A DNA stretch of 64,000 nucleotides from Fidelibacterota bacterium (GTDB lineage Bacteria > Fidelibacterota > UBA8477 > JABMPR01): NCBI GenBank assembly GCA_016784025.1, contig JADHVL010000008.1, forward strand, positions 62,001 through 126,000. Reading direction: 5' to 3'. The notes beneath the pieces were generated by a model. That model saw only the letters and a list, made by a program, of their open reading frames with translations. It had not been told where the DNA came from and did no database searches. How positions within the stretch are numbered: the first letter of the stretch is position 1; every line of letters begins with the position of its first letter. Position numbers and translations under genes: made by a program. Shown here piece after piece: positions 8,538 to 17,490 of this stretch.

Positions 8538-9922
8538 TAGCGCTTCTCCTCAAACGTTATTCGTGGATCGACAATGGCATACAGTAAATCTGAAAGCAAT
8601 ATTCCTGACAGAGTAAGCATTGCACTTATGGTTGTTACAGCCATGATAACGGGATAGTCCCTGAATAATACTGCATTAAAACTCAATTGTCCCATCCCAG
8701 GGATGGAAAAAATCGATTCTATGATAATTGAACCAGATATGGCCAGGGGCAACAGATTCGCCAGCATGGTGATAATGGGAATTAATGAGTTTCTTAAAGC
8801 ATGCTTATACGTCACTACACGCTCACTGAGACCTTTGGCCCGGGCAGTTCTGATATAGTCCTGACGGATAACTTCTAACATGGAACCACGCATATAGCGA
8901 GAAAGTGCTGAAAAGGAGCCATATGTCCAGATTATTAATGGAAGGGCAACATGATGCCCCAGATCCAGGAGATAATCCCAGTTGCTCATATCTTCGGCAC
9001 CAAGACTGTGAAGCCCAGTTACGGGAAAGATGTCCAGGAAATCACCGCCGCCGAAAAAGACAATGGCCATGGTGGCTACCCAGAAATTTGGTAGAGAATA
9101 TAGAATAAATAGAATTACCGTCGTCACCTTATCCCCTGTTGAGTACTGATGGGTAGCAGAATAGATGCCCAGAGGAATCGCTATCAAATATGCCAGAATA
9201 AATGAGGTAAGCGTGAAAATGAGTGAGACGGGTACACTTTCTTTAATGTGATCCCAAACTGGCCGATTGTCCTTGATGGAAGTACCAAAATCCAGCGTCA
9301 TCATATTCACCAACCAGCGCGGATACTGAGCCTCAGTAAAAATCTTTTTAAATTTTTGGAAACCGGAGAATTGATAAGTGTCCTTTGCAGCGTTCCGAAC
9401 CACACCAGTGGAGTCTGTGCCTCCATACCACCAGTTCTGAATGTATTCCAATTGTTTTTCCCGACTCATCTCAGCAGTAATACTTAGCTTCTGCTTAATG
9501 GTGAGGATTTCAAGGACTACCGTGGTTTCATCATCTGTGAGATTATCAGATTCTAATAAACCGACTAAATATGGGACTGCAACCTCATCAGCCTGCTTAA
9601 GCGGCTCTACAATATCATCATAGGCTCTTCCGCTAAGTTCTTGGCCTTCAGCGAGATAGTTCTGAACTGCTTCCCAATTGTCCTCAACATTAAAAATGAC
9701 AAAGTTGAGCAAAAGTGGTTTATCCAAACCATAGATTTCTCGAGTTTGCTCAATCACCTGTTTGGCCAGATTCTGGTCAGAAGACATACCAGATTGCTGA
9801 TTCCCCATCTTAAAGGCAGTGGGATCTCCTGGTGCAAGCTTGATAATGATAAATGTGATGATAGATATCCCAAACAGGGTTGGAAATATCAACAGGATAC
9901 GTTTCAGGAAGTAGCGCCACAT
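8537..9922 (-). CDS. Oligopeptide/dipeptide-type ABC transporter permease (OppB/DppB-like)
   Basis: 461-residue permease starting MWRYFLKRIL. An in-frame ATG exists 36 bp upstream, but the chosen ATG overlaps the binding-protein stop (TAATG) and has AGGAG 10 nt upstream. The first membrane segment is followed by the family motif FIIIKLAPGDPT. An unusually long extra loop (about residues 65-195) sits between this segment and the remaining core. The EAA loop is near RTARAKGLSERVVTYKHALR, and the C-terminus IVDPRITFEEKR is typical. Ordinary DppB is about 310-340 residues, so the enlarged periplasmic loop is a notable feature. It forms a channel with the adjacent OppC-like subunit. Confidence 0.93.
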   Translation of the reverse strand: MWRYFLKRILLIFPTLFGISIITFIIIKLAPGDPTAFKMGNQQSGMSSDQNLAKQVIEQTREIYGLDKPLLLNFVIFNVEDNWEAVQNYLAEGQELSGRAYDDIVEPLKQADEVAVPYLVGLLESDNLTDDETTVVLEILTIKQKLSITAEMSREKQLEYIQNWWYGGTDSTGVVRNAAKDTYQFSGFQKFKKIFTEAQYPRWLVNMMTLDFGTSIKDNRPVWDHIKESVPVSLIFTLTSFILAYLIAIPLGIYSATHQYSTGDKVTTVILFILYSLPNFWVATMAIVFFGGGDFLDIFPVTGLHSLGAEDMSNWDYLLDLGHHVALPLIIWTYGSFSALSRYMRGSMLEVIRQDYIRTARAKGLSERVVTYKHALRNSLIPIITMLANLLPLAISGSIIIESIFSIPGMGQLSFNAVLFRDYPVIMAVTTISAMLTLSGILLSDLLYAIVDPRITFEEKR

Positions 9923-11769
9923 TATGAGGCTTCTCCTGCCATTGATGTGTTGCGCCACCAGCTATACAATTTGTAGCCTGGACGGATAGGAATCCATTTC
10001 ACGCCATGAAACTCTTTCAAATAGGCTCCGGGGTCACGCTGATAAAACATAAATGTATAGGGTTGTTCTTCATGAAATATTTCCTGTAAGCGGAAATACA
10101 TGGCATTTCTCTTTTCCTTGTTCATCTCAAACCTGGCTGTCTCAATGAGAGAGTCAGCTTCAGCATGACGGAATCCCATATAGTTTGATCCTCGATCTCC
10201 AATATTATCAGAATGCCAGATCTGATAGGGATCAGATTCCAGACCACCTATCCAGAGCAATGACACGACATCAAACTGTCTATCTCTTAAATTTTCTACA
10301 TAAACCGACCACTCTAACTGCCTGATATTCACGATGATACCAACTTTACGTAAATCCTCTTTTAGCATGAGGGCCATGTATTTGGAACTGGTAGAGCCTG
10401 CTGAAACAGAAAAGGTAAAATTAAAGGGCACACCATCTTTATCTCGGATGCCATCTCCATCGTGATCGATCCAACCGGCTTCCTCTATGAGCTCAACAGC
10501 CCGAATGGGATCATATGGCCATCGCTCAATATTGTGATTGTATTGCTCACCATAAATATAGAATGGTCCAATGGTTGGGATGCCTAATCCATAGGCGACA
10601 TACTTATTGTAGGAATCCCTGTCAATAAGCATGGTCATGGCTTGACGCACCCGTTTATCACTGAAATAAGGTTTATCATTGTTCCAGCCGATATAGCTGT
10701 ATGCAGGAACCACATAACTAACTTTTTGAAATTTCTCCAGAAAGTCTGGTGTGTTGGTCTGGGTAAAGTACTGGACTGCTCGCATACGGGGGATGAAGTC
10801 TATCTCACCTGCCTTAAGAGCAGTTAAACGAGCCGTGGCGTCAGTAATGACCTTTACAATTACCTTATCCAGATAGGCGCCTTCTTCTGAATATCCATTG
10901 ATGTAAGTGGAATCGTCATTCCAGTAATTTTCGTTTCGGGCGAAGGAGATATGGTCACCAGTAATCCATTTATCAAAGACCCATGGACCCGAACCGATGA
11001 TAGGCATGGCCTCATCACCAACAGGCCTCCCCTGTGGATGTGTGTTGAAGGCATCAGCAAACTGCTTGATAGCCGCCTCCTCACGGGTCACAGATGAATT
11101 TAAAAGGTCTTCCACAGAATAGCGATCCAACAAACCCTCTGGATCCCAGATATGTTTGGGTATGATATGAAATCCACCCAGGATTTCCTGATTCCTGAAA
11201 TAGGTTTCCGAGCTGCTAATCTCGAACTCGTAAGGTCCATTGGTTCTAGCGCTTACAACCTTTGAGAATGAGCTCCGCATGGGGGCACTATCAACAAAGG
11301 GATTGAGGACAGCTTTGATTGAGAACAATACATCATCTGCTGTAAGTTGCTGACCATCATGCCAGTACACGTTTTTTCTAATTTTAAATGTAAAGGTATG
11401 TCCATCATCGCTGATTGAAAAGCTTTCTGCCAGGATGGGTCGATCAAAACGCCAGGTCTCATAATCATAATCAAGCAAGGTTTCGTATATATAATCCAAT
11501 ACTCTTGTAGCGGCGGCAGATGTCGATGTATAAGTATTCAGGTGTTCTGGTTCGGCGGATTCGGCTAGGACGAGTGTCCCTCCCTCGCGAGGAGACAGAT
11601 CTTTGGGGCTGCTTTCATAAACAGTCTCGTTGCCTGTCAGATCAATACGGATTCCACCTGCATTACCCAATTCATCATCATCATAACTCTCAAGGCTTCT
11701 CAAGCCTAGATTGGCAAATATGATAAGTAGAATCAGTATGGAGAATTGAATAAGAAAAGATTTTTTCAT
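9922..11769 (-). CDS. Extracellular solute-binding protein, oligopeptide family (SBP_bac_5)
   Basis: 615 residues. An N-terminal hydrophobic segment (about 5-24) has no Cys lipobox, so this is a signal peptide or uncleaved anchor. The mature part carries SBP_bac_5 hallmarks: GGTLVLAESAEPEHLN at the start of the fold, YWHDGQQLTADDVLFS, and KRVRQAMTMLIDRDSY in the second half. It would capture peptides or similar solutes in the periplasm and deliver them to the two permeases encoded immediately downstream. The ATG follows the cdsA stop with no gap (TAGATG). The substrate cannot be read from sequence. Confidence 0.93.
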   Translation of the reverse strand: MKKSFLIQFSILILLIIFANLGLRSLESYDDDELGNAGGIRIDLTGNETVYESSPKDLSPREGGTLVLAESAEPEHLNTYTSTSAAATRVLDYIYETLLDYDYETWRFDRPILAESFSISDDGHTFTFKIRKNVYWHDGQQLTADDVLFSIKAVLNPFVDSAPMRSSFSKVVSARTNGPYEFEISSSETYFRNQEILGGFHIIPKHIWDPEGLLDRYSVEDLLNSSVTREEAAIKQFADAFNTHPQGRPVGDEAMPIIGSGPWVFDKWITGDHISFARNENYWNDDSTYINGYSEEGAYLDKVIVKVITDATARLTALKAGEIDFIPRMRAVQYFTQTNTPDFLEKFQKVSYVVPAYSYIGWNNDKPYFSDKRVRQAMTMLIDRDSYNKYVAYGLGIPTIGPFYIYGEQYNHNIERWPYDPIRAVELIEEAGWIDHDGDGIRDKDGVPFNFTFSVSAGSTSSKYMALMLKEDLRKVGIIVNIRQLEWSVYVENLRDRQFDVVSLLWIGGLESDPYQIWHSDNIGDRGSNYMGFRHAEADSLIETARFEMNKEKRNAMYFRLQEIFHEEQPYTFMFYQRDPGAYLKEFHGVKWIPIRPGYKLYSWWRNTSMAGEAS

Positions 11770-12600
11770 CTATAGCCCGACAACAAAGGTTAAATATAAG
11801 TAACTCAGTGGTGCAGCAAACAATATGGAATCGAAGCGATCCCAGGCTCCGCCGTGTCCAGGTAGCAAATTGGACGAATCTTTGACGCCTACATCACGTT
11901 TTACCAGAGACTCAGCAAAATCACCAATTTGGCCAGCAACACCTGCTATGAGACCCAGAATAAGGGCATCGATGTAATCCAGCCCAGGCAACCAACCCGC
12001 ACGCACAATGAGCATGAAAGCTATAAGGGAACCAATCAATCCCGAAATGGATCCTTCCCAGCTTTTGTTGGGGCTCACCCGTGAGAATATTTTGTGCTTA
12101 CCAATGGCTGAGCCCACAAAATAAGCCATGGTATCACAAGTCCAGACACCTATAAAAACAGTCAAAACCGCATATCCACCAAGATGTCCCCCCTGCCCCT
12201 CAAAACCCAATTGTTGGAGCGAAATAAAGTATGACATTGCCAGAGCGATAAAAGTGGCAGCAAAAAAGGTAGAGGCGACGTTTTCCATTACGTGGGGTTT
12301 TTTGCGAAACATTTCCCAGGTCAGAAGTATGAGAATGGAGACAATTAAGAGAGCACCTAGATTCTCACCCTTCCCCAGGAGTTGATCTCCTACAAGGCTA
12401 AGATAGATGAGAAACCCAACCCAGACATTCGGCTCAGTACCATTTGGACGTGACATTCGATAAACTTCACCAAGGATAAGTAATCCGGCAATGGTAAAGA
12501 AAAGCATAAATATATCGTGAGTATAAAGGGTGATCCCTATGAGAGCAGGGATACCAATTATGACTACAGGGGCGCGTTTTATAATATTTTTCAGTGACAT
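11770..12600 (-). CDS. cdsA: Phosphatidate cytidylyltransferase (CDP-diglyceride synthase)
   Basis: 276-residue integral membrane enzyme that converts phosphatidic acid and CTP to CDP-diacylglycerol, the precursor of phosphatidylglycerol and phosphatidylethanolamine. There are about seven to eight membrane segments. The family signature is intact near residues 225-255, with SLVKRDVGVKDSSNLLPGHG followed by GAWDRFD. The upstream motif SPNKSWEGSISGLIG is also typical. The length is normal. It is joined without a gap to the downstream binding-protein gene, so lipid synthesis and the transporter share a transcript. Confidence 0.95.
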   Translation of the reverse strand: MSLKNIIKRAPVVIIGIPALIGITLYTHDIFMLFFTIAGLLILGEVYRMSRPNGTEPNVWVGFLIYLSLVGDQLLGKGENLGALLIVSILILLTWEMFRKKPHVMENVASTFFAATFIALAMSYFISLQQLGFEGQGGHLGGYAVLTVFIGVWTCDTMAYFVGSAIGKHKIFSRVSPNKSWEGSISGLIGSLIAFMLIVRAGWLPGLDYIDALILGLIAGVAGQIGDFAESLVKRDVGVKDSSNLLPGHGGAWDRFDSILFAAPLSYLYLTFVVGL

Positions 12601-12695
12601 ATTAGAGCGCTGAAATTATTGGGCGCCCCCCCAAACACCAACATGTTTTCGGCAAGTGGTAATATTATCCGCTGAGAGCTGGAACTGTGAGGGTT

Positions 12696-14663
12696 TTATT
12701 TTTCATTCTCACTTTCTTTGGGATCTTTAGGTTTTTCTGATTTTCGACCCGCATCCTGGTCGTCCTCCTCAACTACTTCTTCCAGTGCTTCTGGTTCTTT
12801 TTGCTGACTGGGTTCTTGAGTCAAGGCATTTAAACGATTCCTGGCTGTCTTAGCAAGAGGATCTTCTGGAAAATGAGTCACCATATAGCTGTAGGACTCC
12901 ACAGCAGAGGGCTTATCGAAGAGATAGTGATCGTTTAGCCAGGCATGGTTAAAACAGGACTTACCCCTGATAGAAACCGAAACAGTTGAATCTTCTTTCA
13001 GGGAATAGTACTCTGAGCTAGCTGCCTTATGTTGACCAGAGTCAAATAGAGAAGCAATTTGAATGTATCTTTCTTCATTAGGATCAGATTCAATCTCAGT
13101 CTCTTCAGTCTTGCTTATGATAGTTTTATAATAAATCGGATATTTTTTTTCAATTTGCTCCAGAGCAAAACGTCCCCCCTCATAGTCCCTTCGAATGGAC
13201 TCAATGGCATAATATTGCATATAGGCACACTGATGCTTCAGAGAGGAATCTGATGTGCTGATCTCAAGATCGGTCAAGATTTCAATGGTGGTATCTACCC
13301 GGGTGAATTCGAAAAGCATGTATTCAGCCAGTGAATATCGATTCTCATCAATCAATTTGTTTACTCTAAGAGAGTCAGTGGCAGTTACTTCCACAGTCTC
13401 AATTACGACTCTCTTTCCAGCGTCAAACCTGCTGGTTGAGGCTTGTTCATCCTGATTAGCAGGTTTTCCTGACCGAGAGCGTCCCCGTTGGTTCGTACTA
13501 CGATTATTTCTGCCCTTTGATGTACTCTTTTTCGCTATCTCCAGAGGTGGGAGTCCTGCTAACTCTCTTTGATAGTTTTTAAAATCGAGTTGAATTTTTT
13601 CATAACGCCCTATCTGCTTATTCTTCAAAGTTGCCCTGTTTACCAGGGGTGATCGGGCAGATTGAGTTTTTACATTGGCAAATGCTGTCCTTGCCTCAGT
13701 ATAATTAAAACGCTTTGACAGATATAATTCTCCCAGATAAAAACTGGCCTCAGCCGCAACCTCTGTCCGGTTATAATCTTCGACAATCCCAGTCAATTTA
13801 GATTCAGCTCTTTCTATTTCATCCATAACCAGAAATAATTTCCCCAGCTCTACCTCCAGTTGCCCTCGAATTTCAACAAATTTGTCGCTAAGGAGCATAT
13901 CCTGAATCATTTCCACGGCATCCTCATCACGATTCAAGGCTTTGAGCATACTGGTTTGCCTAATAATGGCTTCCACTTTGAGGGATTCGGAAGGTTTATA
14001 CTTAGAGACGGTTTGATAAGCGGTAAGCGCACCTTCATAATCCTTTTCATTCTCCCGCATTTTCCCGACCTGGAATTGGGCCTGCGCTTTGGTGAATCCA
14101 TCAGGCGAACGATCAATGACCTGCTCCAGATATTTTTGGGCCAGTCCCAGACTATCCTGCTGTACCGCAATTTCCCCCATAAGCAACAGTGCATCGGCCT
14201 GCAAGCCACGATCTTTATCACCTTTCAGCACTCGTGAGGCCTCATACCTGGCCATTTCCAGATCTCCAGTTTTCATAAGACATCTACCAATCCAAAGCGG
14301 GACCTCATTGGTATGGGGAGAGTTTGAGTAAACTGAACTCAGTTCTTCGAAATGGCGCTTTGCCAGTAAAAAGTCACCTTTAAAATAGTAGGCCTTGGCA
14401 ATGATGAACTGGGCGTCATCGCGATATTTACTCTCTGGAAATTTTGTAAGCAGTTTTTTAGATTTCTCAATGGCCTTGGAATACAGATTAATCTCATCGC
14501 GACTTACAGTTTCAGTCTGATTTTCCCGTGTAAGTTTCTGAGCCTCAGCGTAATACTCTTCGGCATTATAGAATGTGTTATAATAAGCGCAAGATTGCAC
14601 ACCGATAAACAGCAGCAAGATGATGGGTTTCAAATATGTAGTGATGTCACTTGAACTGAGCAT
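12696..14663 (-). CDS. TPR-repeat lipoprotein
   Basis: About 655 residues. The signal peptide ends in a lipobox, GVQSC, followed by AYYNTFYNAEEYYAEA, an N-terminus I associate with FCB-group tetratricopeptide lipoproteins. Helical TPR-like repeats with the usual spaced Ala/Gly/Tyr pattern fill about residues 30-345. A basic Ser/Arg linker (about 365-400), more helical repeats and a highly charged Glu/Asp/Lys tail follow. I chose the ATG at 14663, with GAGGAA 6 nt upstream, over ATGs further out. It then overlaps the sirtuin gene by 17 bp. It is probably an outer-membrane, periplasm-facing scaffold, as in BamD- or PEP-type TPR lipoproteins. Confidence 0.85.
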   Translation of the reverse strand: MLSSSDITTYLKPIILLLFIGVQSCAYYNTFYNAEEYYAEAQKLTRENQTETVSRDEINLYSKAIEKSKKLLTKFPESKYRDDAQFIIAKAYYFKGDFLLAKRHFEELSSVYSNSPHTNEVPLWIGRCLMKTGDLEMARYEASRVLKGDKDRGLQADALLLMGEIAVQQDSLGLAQKYLEQVIDRSPDGFTKAQAQFQVGKMRENEKDYEGALTAYQTVSKYKPSESLKVEAIIRQTSMLKALNRDEDAVEMIQDMLLSDKFVEIRGQLEVELGKLFLVMDEIERAESKLTGIVEDYNRTEVAAEASFYLGELYLSKRFNYTEARTAFANVKTQSARSPLVNRATLKNKQIGRYEKIQLDFKNYQRELAGLPPLEIAKKSTSKGRNNRSTNQRGRSRSGKPANQDEQASTSRFDAGKRVVIETVEVTATDSLRVNKLIDENRYSLAEYMLFEFTRVDTTIEILTDLEISTSDSSLKHQCAYMQYYAIESIRRDYEGGRFALEQIEKKYPIYYKTIISKTEETEIESDPNEERYIQIASLFDSGQHKAASSEYYSLKEDSTVSVSIRGKSCFNHAWLNDHYLFDKPSAVESYSYMVTHFPEDPLAKTARNRLNALTQEPSQQKEPEALEEVVEEDDQDAGRKSEKPKDPKESENEK

Positions 14664-15414
14664 GAAATTCCTCATAAAATTTTGGCAGAGCAGAACCGGC
14701 ATCATCCCTAACACTCATGTCAGCTTGTGGACTAAAGGGTGTCGGTTCTGGGTTAATTTCAACCACATAGGCACCCCGGGATTGAGCCACAATGGGTAAC
14801 TGTGCAGCCGGATAAATCTGAGCGGATGTACCAATGCTAAACATCAGATCACAATTATGTACAGCCTCAAATGCTTCATTGATGGTCCCTATGGGTAGTG
14901 ATTCGCCAAACCAGACCACATCAGGTCTAATTTTTCCCCCACAGTCACATCTGTTTAATGTTCTCATATTCTTTTTGGCCAGATCAGTAATTTTTCCACA
15001 GCTATTGCATTTATGACGGTGGATATTCCCATGCAACTCATAAATGGATCTGTTGCCTGCCCGTTCATGAAGTCCGTCAACATTCTGAGTTATTACAACA
15101 GAATGCCTGAATAGTTTCTGAAAATTGCTAATACTTGTGTGTGCAGCATTGGGTTTCGCCTGACAAATGGTCTTACGTCTATCTGCATACCAGTTAAGTA
15201 CCAGCTCAGGATCCTCCTGGAAACCAGCCTGACCGGCCAGCTTCATAGGATCATATTTTGACCAATGACCATCTGGATCACGAAAAGTTGAAATACCACT
15301 TTCAGCAGAGATACCTGCGCCGGTAAAAAAGACGACGTGACTGTCTCGATCAAAACGGTTTATGGGAAATGTGTTTCCAGCCATAGCGTTGAATATAGAA
15401 TCCATTGCTCCCAT
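14647..15414 (-). CDS. cobB: NAD-dependent protein deacylase (sirtuin, CobB-like)
   Basis: 255 residues of the SIR2 family, which removes acyl groups from lysines using NAD+. It has the NAD-binding motif GAGISAESGISTFRD (about 32-46), QNVDGLHERAG (110-120), the catalytic His in ELHGN (His128), and zinc-ligand cysteines at about 136, 139, 156 and 158. It also carries Tyr76-x-x-Arg79 (WYADRR). In class III sirtuins such as CobB and SIRT5 these residues bind the acid group of succinyl- or malonyl-lysine, so desuccinylase activity is plausible. It is the first gene of the minus-strand run and overlaps the TPR lipoprotein. Confidence 0.93.
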   Translation of the reverse strand: MGAMDSIFNAMAGNTFPINRFDRDSHVVFFTGAGISAESGISTFRDPDGHWSKYDPMKLAGQAGFQEDPELVLNWYADRRKTICQAKPNAAHTSISNFQKLFRHSVVITQNVDGLHERAGNRSIYELHGNIHRHKCNSCGKITDLAKKNMRTLNRCDCGGKIRPDVVWFGESLPIGTINEAFEAVHNCDLMFSIGTSAQIYPAAQLPIVAQSRGAYVVEINPEPTPFSPQADMSVRDDAGSALPKFYEEFHAQFK

Positions 15415-15461
15415 TCAAAACTTCCCTCCCCTTATTTCACCAAAACGTGAAAATTATTTTA

Positions 15462-15472
15462 ATTGTGACAAT
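15462..15472. promoter_or_regulatory. Candidate operator palindrome upstream of marR
   Basis: ATTGT-G-ACAAT, a perfect inverted repeat with a one-base centre, lies in the 100-bp divergent gap between the sirtuin and marR genes, 43 bp before the marR start. MarR proteins commonly bind such palindromes in their own promoters. The left flank TTTTAATTGTGA recurs upstream of the YhaM-like gene near 37120. The assignment is by position only. Confidence 0.35.
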
Positions 15473-15514
15473 ATTTCTCTTTGATATCCATTTATTTGAC
15501 ATTTAATTATTGCT

Positions 15515-15970
15515 ATGAGCACACATTATAAAGGTACCCCAATCGAACAAGAAGTCCTCAACTGCTGGATTAAATTCAATCGGGCTTATGTTTCTGTGGG
15601 ACATGTCCTAAAATCCAACATGGACACTCATGGTTTTACCGGTACACAGTTTGGTGTCATGGAAATTCTTGAGCACCTCGGTCCAATGCCATTAAAGGTT
15701 ATTGGGGAGAAGATTCTCATGAGTCCTTCCAACCTGGTCCTGGTAATTGACAACCTTGAGAGGGACGGCTACGTCGTTCGTAAAAAGAATCCCAAAGATC
15801 GACGATCCATTATAGTGAGTCTTACTGAACTGGGTCATCGGATTATCAAACCCGTTTTCAATAGTCACCTCAAGGAGTTGGTTCAAGCCTTTGATTGCTT
15901 AAGCCATAATGAGATTCAAACCCTGGGTGATGTGTGCAAAAAATTAGGTCTACATCAAAACACAAAATAA
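15515..15970 (+). CDS. MarR-family transcriptional regulator
   Basis: 151-residue cytoplasmic winged-helix dimer. The winged helix spans about residues 50-115, with the recognition-helix region ILMSPSNLVLVIDNLERDGY and the wing motif NPKDRRSIIVSLTELG (DxR plus basic tip). Flanking helices serve dimerisation. Members of this family are typically repressors released by phenols, oxidants or electrophiles. It heads a co-directional group of redox-type genes (DoxX, pirin, 4Fe-4S protein, LLM oxidoreductase) that it probably controls. The palindrome 43 bp upstream is a candidate autoregulatory site. Confidence 0.92.
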   Translation: MSTHYKGTPIEQEVLNCWIKFNRAYVSVGHVLKSNMDTHGFTGTQFGVMEILEHLGPMPLKVIGEKILMSPSNLVLVIDNLERDGYVVRKKNPKDRRSIIVSLTELGHRIIKPVFNSHLKELVQAFDCLSHNEIQTLGDVCKKLGLHQNTK

Positions 15971-15987
15971 TAAGGATTAATAAAATT

Positions 15988-16347
15988 ATGAAAAACTTAA
16001 ACTCCATCGGTCGTTATCTCTTCACTGTACCCTTTGCCCTCTTTGGTCTCATGCACATGATGATGGCCAATGACATGGCTGGTCTGGTTCCCAGTTGGCT
16101 TCCAGGAGGCGTTTTCTGGGTATACTTAATGGGTCTGGCCCTTATCGCTGCAGCTGTAAGTTTTGTGATCCAAAAGCATACCTATCTTGCTGGTTTGTTG
16201 ACAGCAGCATTGATGATGGTCTTCGTTTTCACCATTCATTTGCCAGCCATGATCGGTGGCGATATGATGGCCATGAGTGGACTGCTTAAGGATATTGGAC
16301 TAGCCGGTGGCGCTTTGATGCTTGCTTCAAATTACAAGCAGGATTAG
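15988..16347 (+). CDS. DoxX-family membrane protein
   Basis: 119 residues with four hydrophobic helices filling almost the whole chain, starting MKNLNSIGRYLFTVPFALFG. This matches DoxX/DoxD-like small membrane proteins, which often accompany MarR regulators and redox enzymes. The reading frame is open further upstream into marR, but the ATG at 15988 with AAGGA about 11 nt upstream gives the normal family N-terminus. It lies 17 bp after marR. Substrate and precise function are unknown; links to thiol/oxidative stress in other bacteria are only suggestive. Confidence 0.85.
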   Translation: MKNLNSIGRYLFTVPFALFGLMHMMMANDMAGLVPSWLPGGVFWVYLMGLALIAAAVSFVIQKHTYLAGLLTAALMMVFVFTIHLPAMIGGDMMAMSGLLKDIGLAGGALMLASNYKQD

Positions 16348-16363
16348 TACAGGACGCTTATAA

Positions 16364-17077
16364 ATGATTGATGTCATTCCATTCCAGTTGTTGGGTATTG
16401 CGAAGCACGGTTGGCTAACTGCCCGGCACCATTTCAGCTTTGCCAGGTGCTATAATCCAGCGCGTCAGGGTTATCCCCCACTACTGGTCTGGAATGATGA
16501 TGAAATACAGGCGGGGACTGGTTTCGATATGCACCCCCATGATAATATGGAAATCATTACCTACGTGCGCCAGGGAGCCATCACCCATCGAGATAACATG
16601 GGGAATGAGGGCCGCACAGAAGCTGGTGATGTCCAGGTTATGTCCGCAGGCACGGGTGTATTCCATAGCGAACACAATGAAGAGTCAGAAGACACAGTTC
16701 TGTTCCAGATTTGGATTCATACGGCACAAAGAGATGTTTCTCCACGTTGGGAGGCCAGGTCCTTTCCCAAAAAAACCAGCAATACCCTTATTCCGCTGGT
16801 GAGTGGACGTGAAATCCATAAAGATCTAGACCCACTCCACATATATCAGGATGCCGCCATCTTTGCTGGCGTCATCAACCAGGGTCATTCCTTCACTCAG
16901 TCGGTTGAACCAGGGCGACATGCCTATATGGTTGTTTCAGAAGGAAGCATTGTTATCAACGGACATGAAGTCAACCAACGCGATGGCGTCTATATCAAGG
17001 ATGAGGATGAGCTTGTGATCACTGCAAGTTCTGATGCTGAAATTGTTCTGGCCGACCTGCCCATTCTAGGTAAGTAG
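16364..17077 (+). CDS. Pirin family protein (YhhW-like bicupin)
   Basis: 237-residue bicupin. The N-terminal cupin has the metal-binding pattern MHPHDNMEIITYV (His, His and Glu ligands) and FHSEHNEES, as in pirin and E. coli YhhW, which binds iron and can show quercetin dioxygenase activity. The C-terminal half is a second, degenerate cupin ending VLADLPILGK. It is full length for the family. It lies 16 bp downstream of the DoxX-family gene and is probably in the MarR-controlled unit. A small remnant that looks like another pirin C-terminus follows directly. Confidence 0.92.
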   Translation: MIDVIPFQLLGIAKHGWLTARHHFSFARCYNPARQGYPPLLVWNDDEIQAGTGFDMHPHDNMEIITYVRQGAITHRDNMGNEGRTEAGDVQVMSAGTGVFHSEHNEESEDTVLFQIWIHTAQRDVSPRWEARSFPKKTSNTLIPLVSGREIHKDLDPLHIYQDAAIFAGVINQGHSFTQSVEPGRHAYMVVSEGSIVINGHEVNQRDGVYIKDEDELVITASSDAEIVLADLPILGK

Positions 17078-17137
17078 CCTAATCTATCAATATTCTGGTA
17101 CCGCCAGGCTTAATTATCGTATAACTAGGATGTAATA

Positions 17138-17245
17138 ATGTTCAAAAATGTGAAATACGTCATTCCCGCATATGAAATTGAGATATCAACGGATTCAACC
17201 ACCCAGTACTTGCTCCTTGCCGGAGCTCCTATTTGGGTGTGCTAA
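17138..17245 (+). pseudogene. Possible remnant of a second pirin C-terminus
   Basis: A 35-codon open frame (ATG 17138, TAA 17243-17245) encodes a short peptide containing STDSTTQYLLLAGAPI. In pirin proteins the C-terminal cupin contains a similar LLLL-Gly-Glu/Ala-Pro-Leu/Ile segment just before the end, and the last strands would follow it, but here the frame stops. There is no convincing ribosome-binding site. I read it as a decayed leftover of a tandem pirin gene. It could also be a meaningless short frame. Confidence 0.3.
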
Positions 17246-17266
17246 ATGAAGAATAATGAGGATGTC

Positions 17267-17479
17267 ATGAAAGAATATTCCAACGGAGAATTGACCATAG
17301 TATGGAAACCAAAATTGTGTACTCATTCTGGTGAATGCTTCAAAGCATTACCAGAGGTTTATGACCCAAAAGCGAGACCCTGGGTGAGACCAGCTGGAGC
17401 ATCTACTGAAGCTCTAAAGTCACAAATCGCACTATGTCCCTCTGGCGCACTCTCCTATTACATGAATGAAAACAAGTAG
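17267..17479 (+). CDS. Divergent mono-cluster 4Fe-4S ferredoxin-like protein
   Basis: About 70 residues resembling the Fer4_19 (YjdI-type) domain. It has KLCTHSGECFKALPEVYD with two Cys, then a basic Trp/Arg/Pro stretch, then ALCPSGALSYY with the third Cys. The full pattern gives three clear Cys plus His/other candidates for a single cluster. An in-frame ATG at 17246 exists, but the ATG at 17267 has GAGGA close upstream and begins at the domain, so I prefer it. It sits 11 bp before the LLM oxidoreductase gene, which suggests an electron-transfer partner. Confidence 0.8.
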   Translation: MKEYSNGELTIVWKPKLCTHSGECFKALPEVYDPKARPWVRPAGASTEALKSQIALCPSGALSYYMNENK

Positions 17480-17490
17480 GCAGTGAATCC

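Noticed and set aside
12627..12633. Run of seven C between cdsA and the TPR lipoprotein gene, considered as a phase-variation tract
   Set aside because: Short, lies well outside coding sequence and not placed at a promoter spacer; no evidence of a switch.
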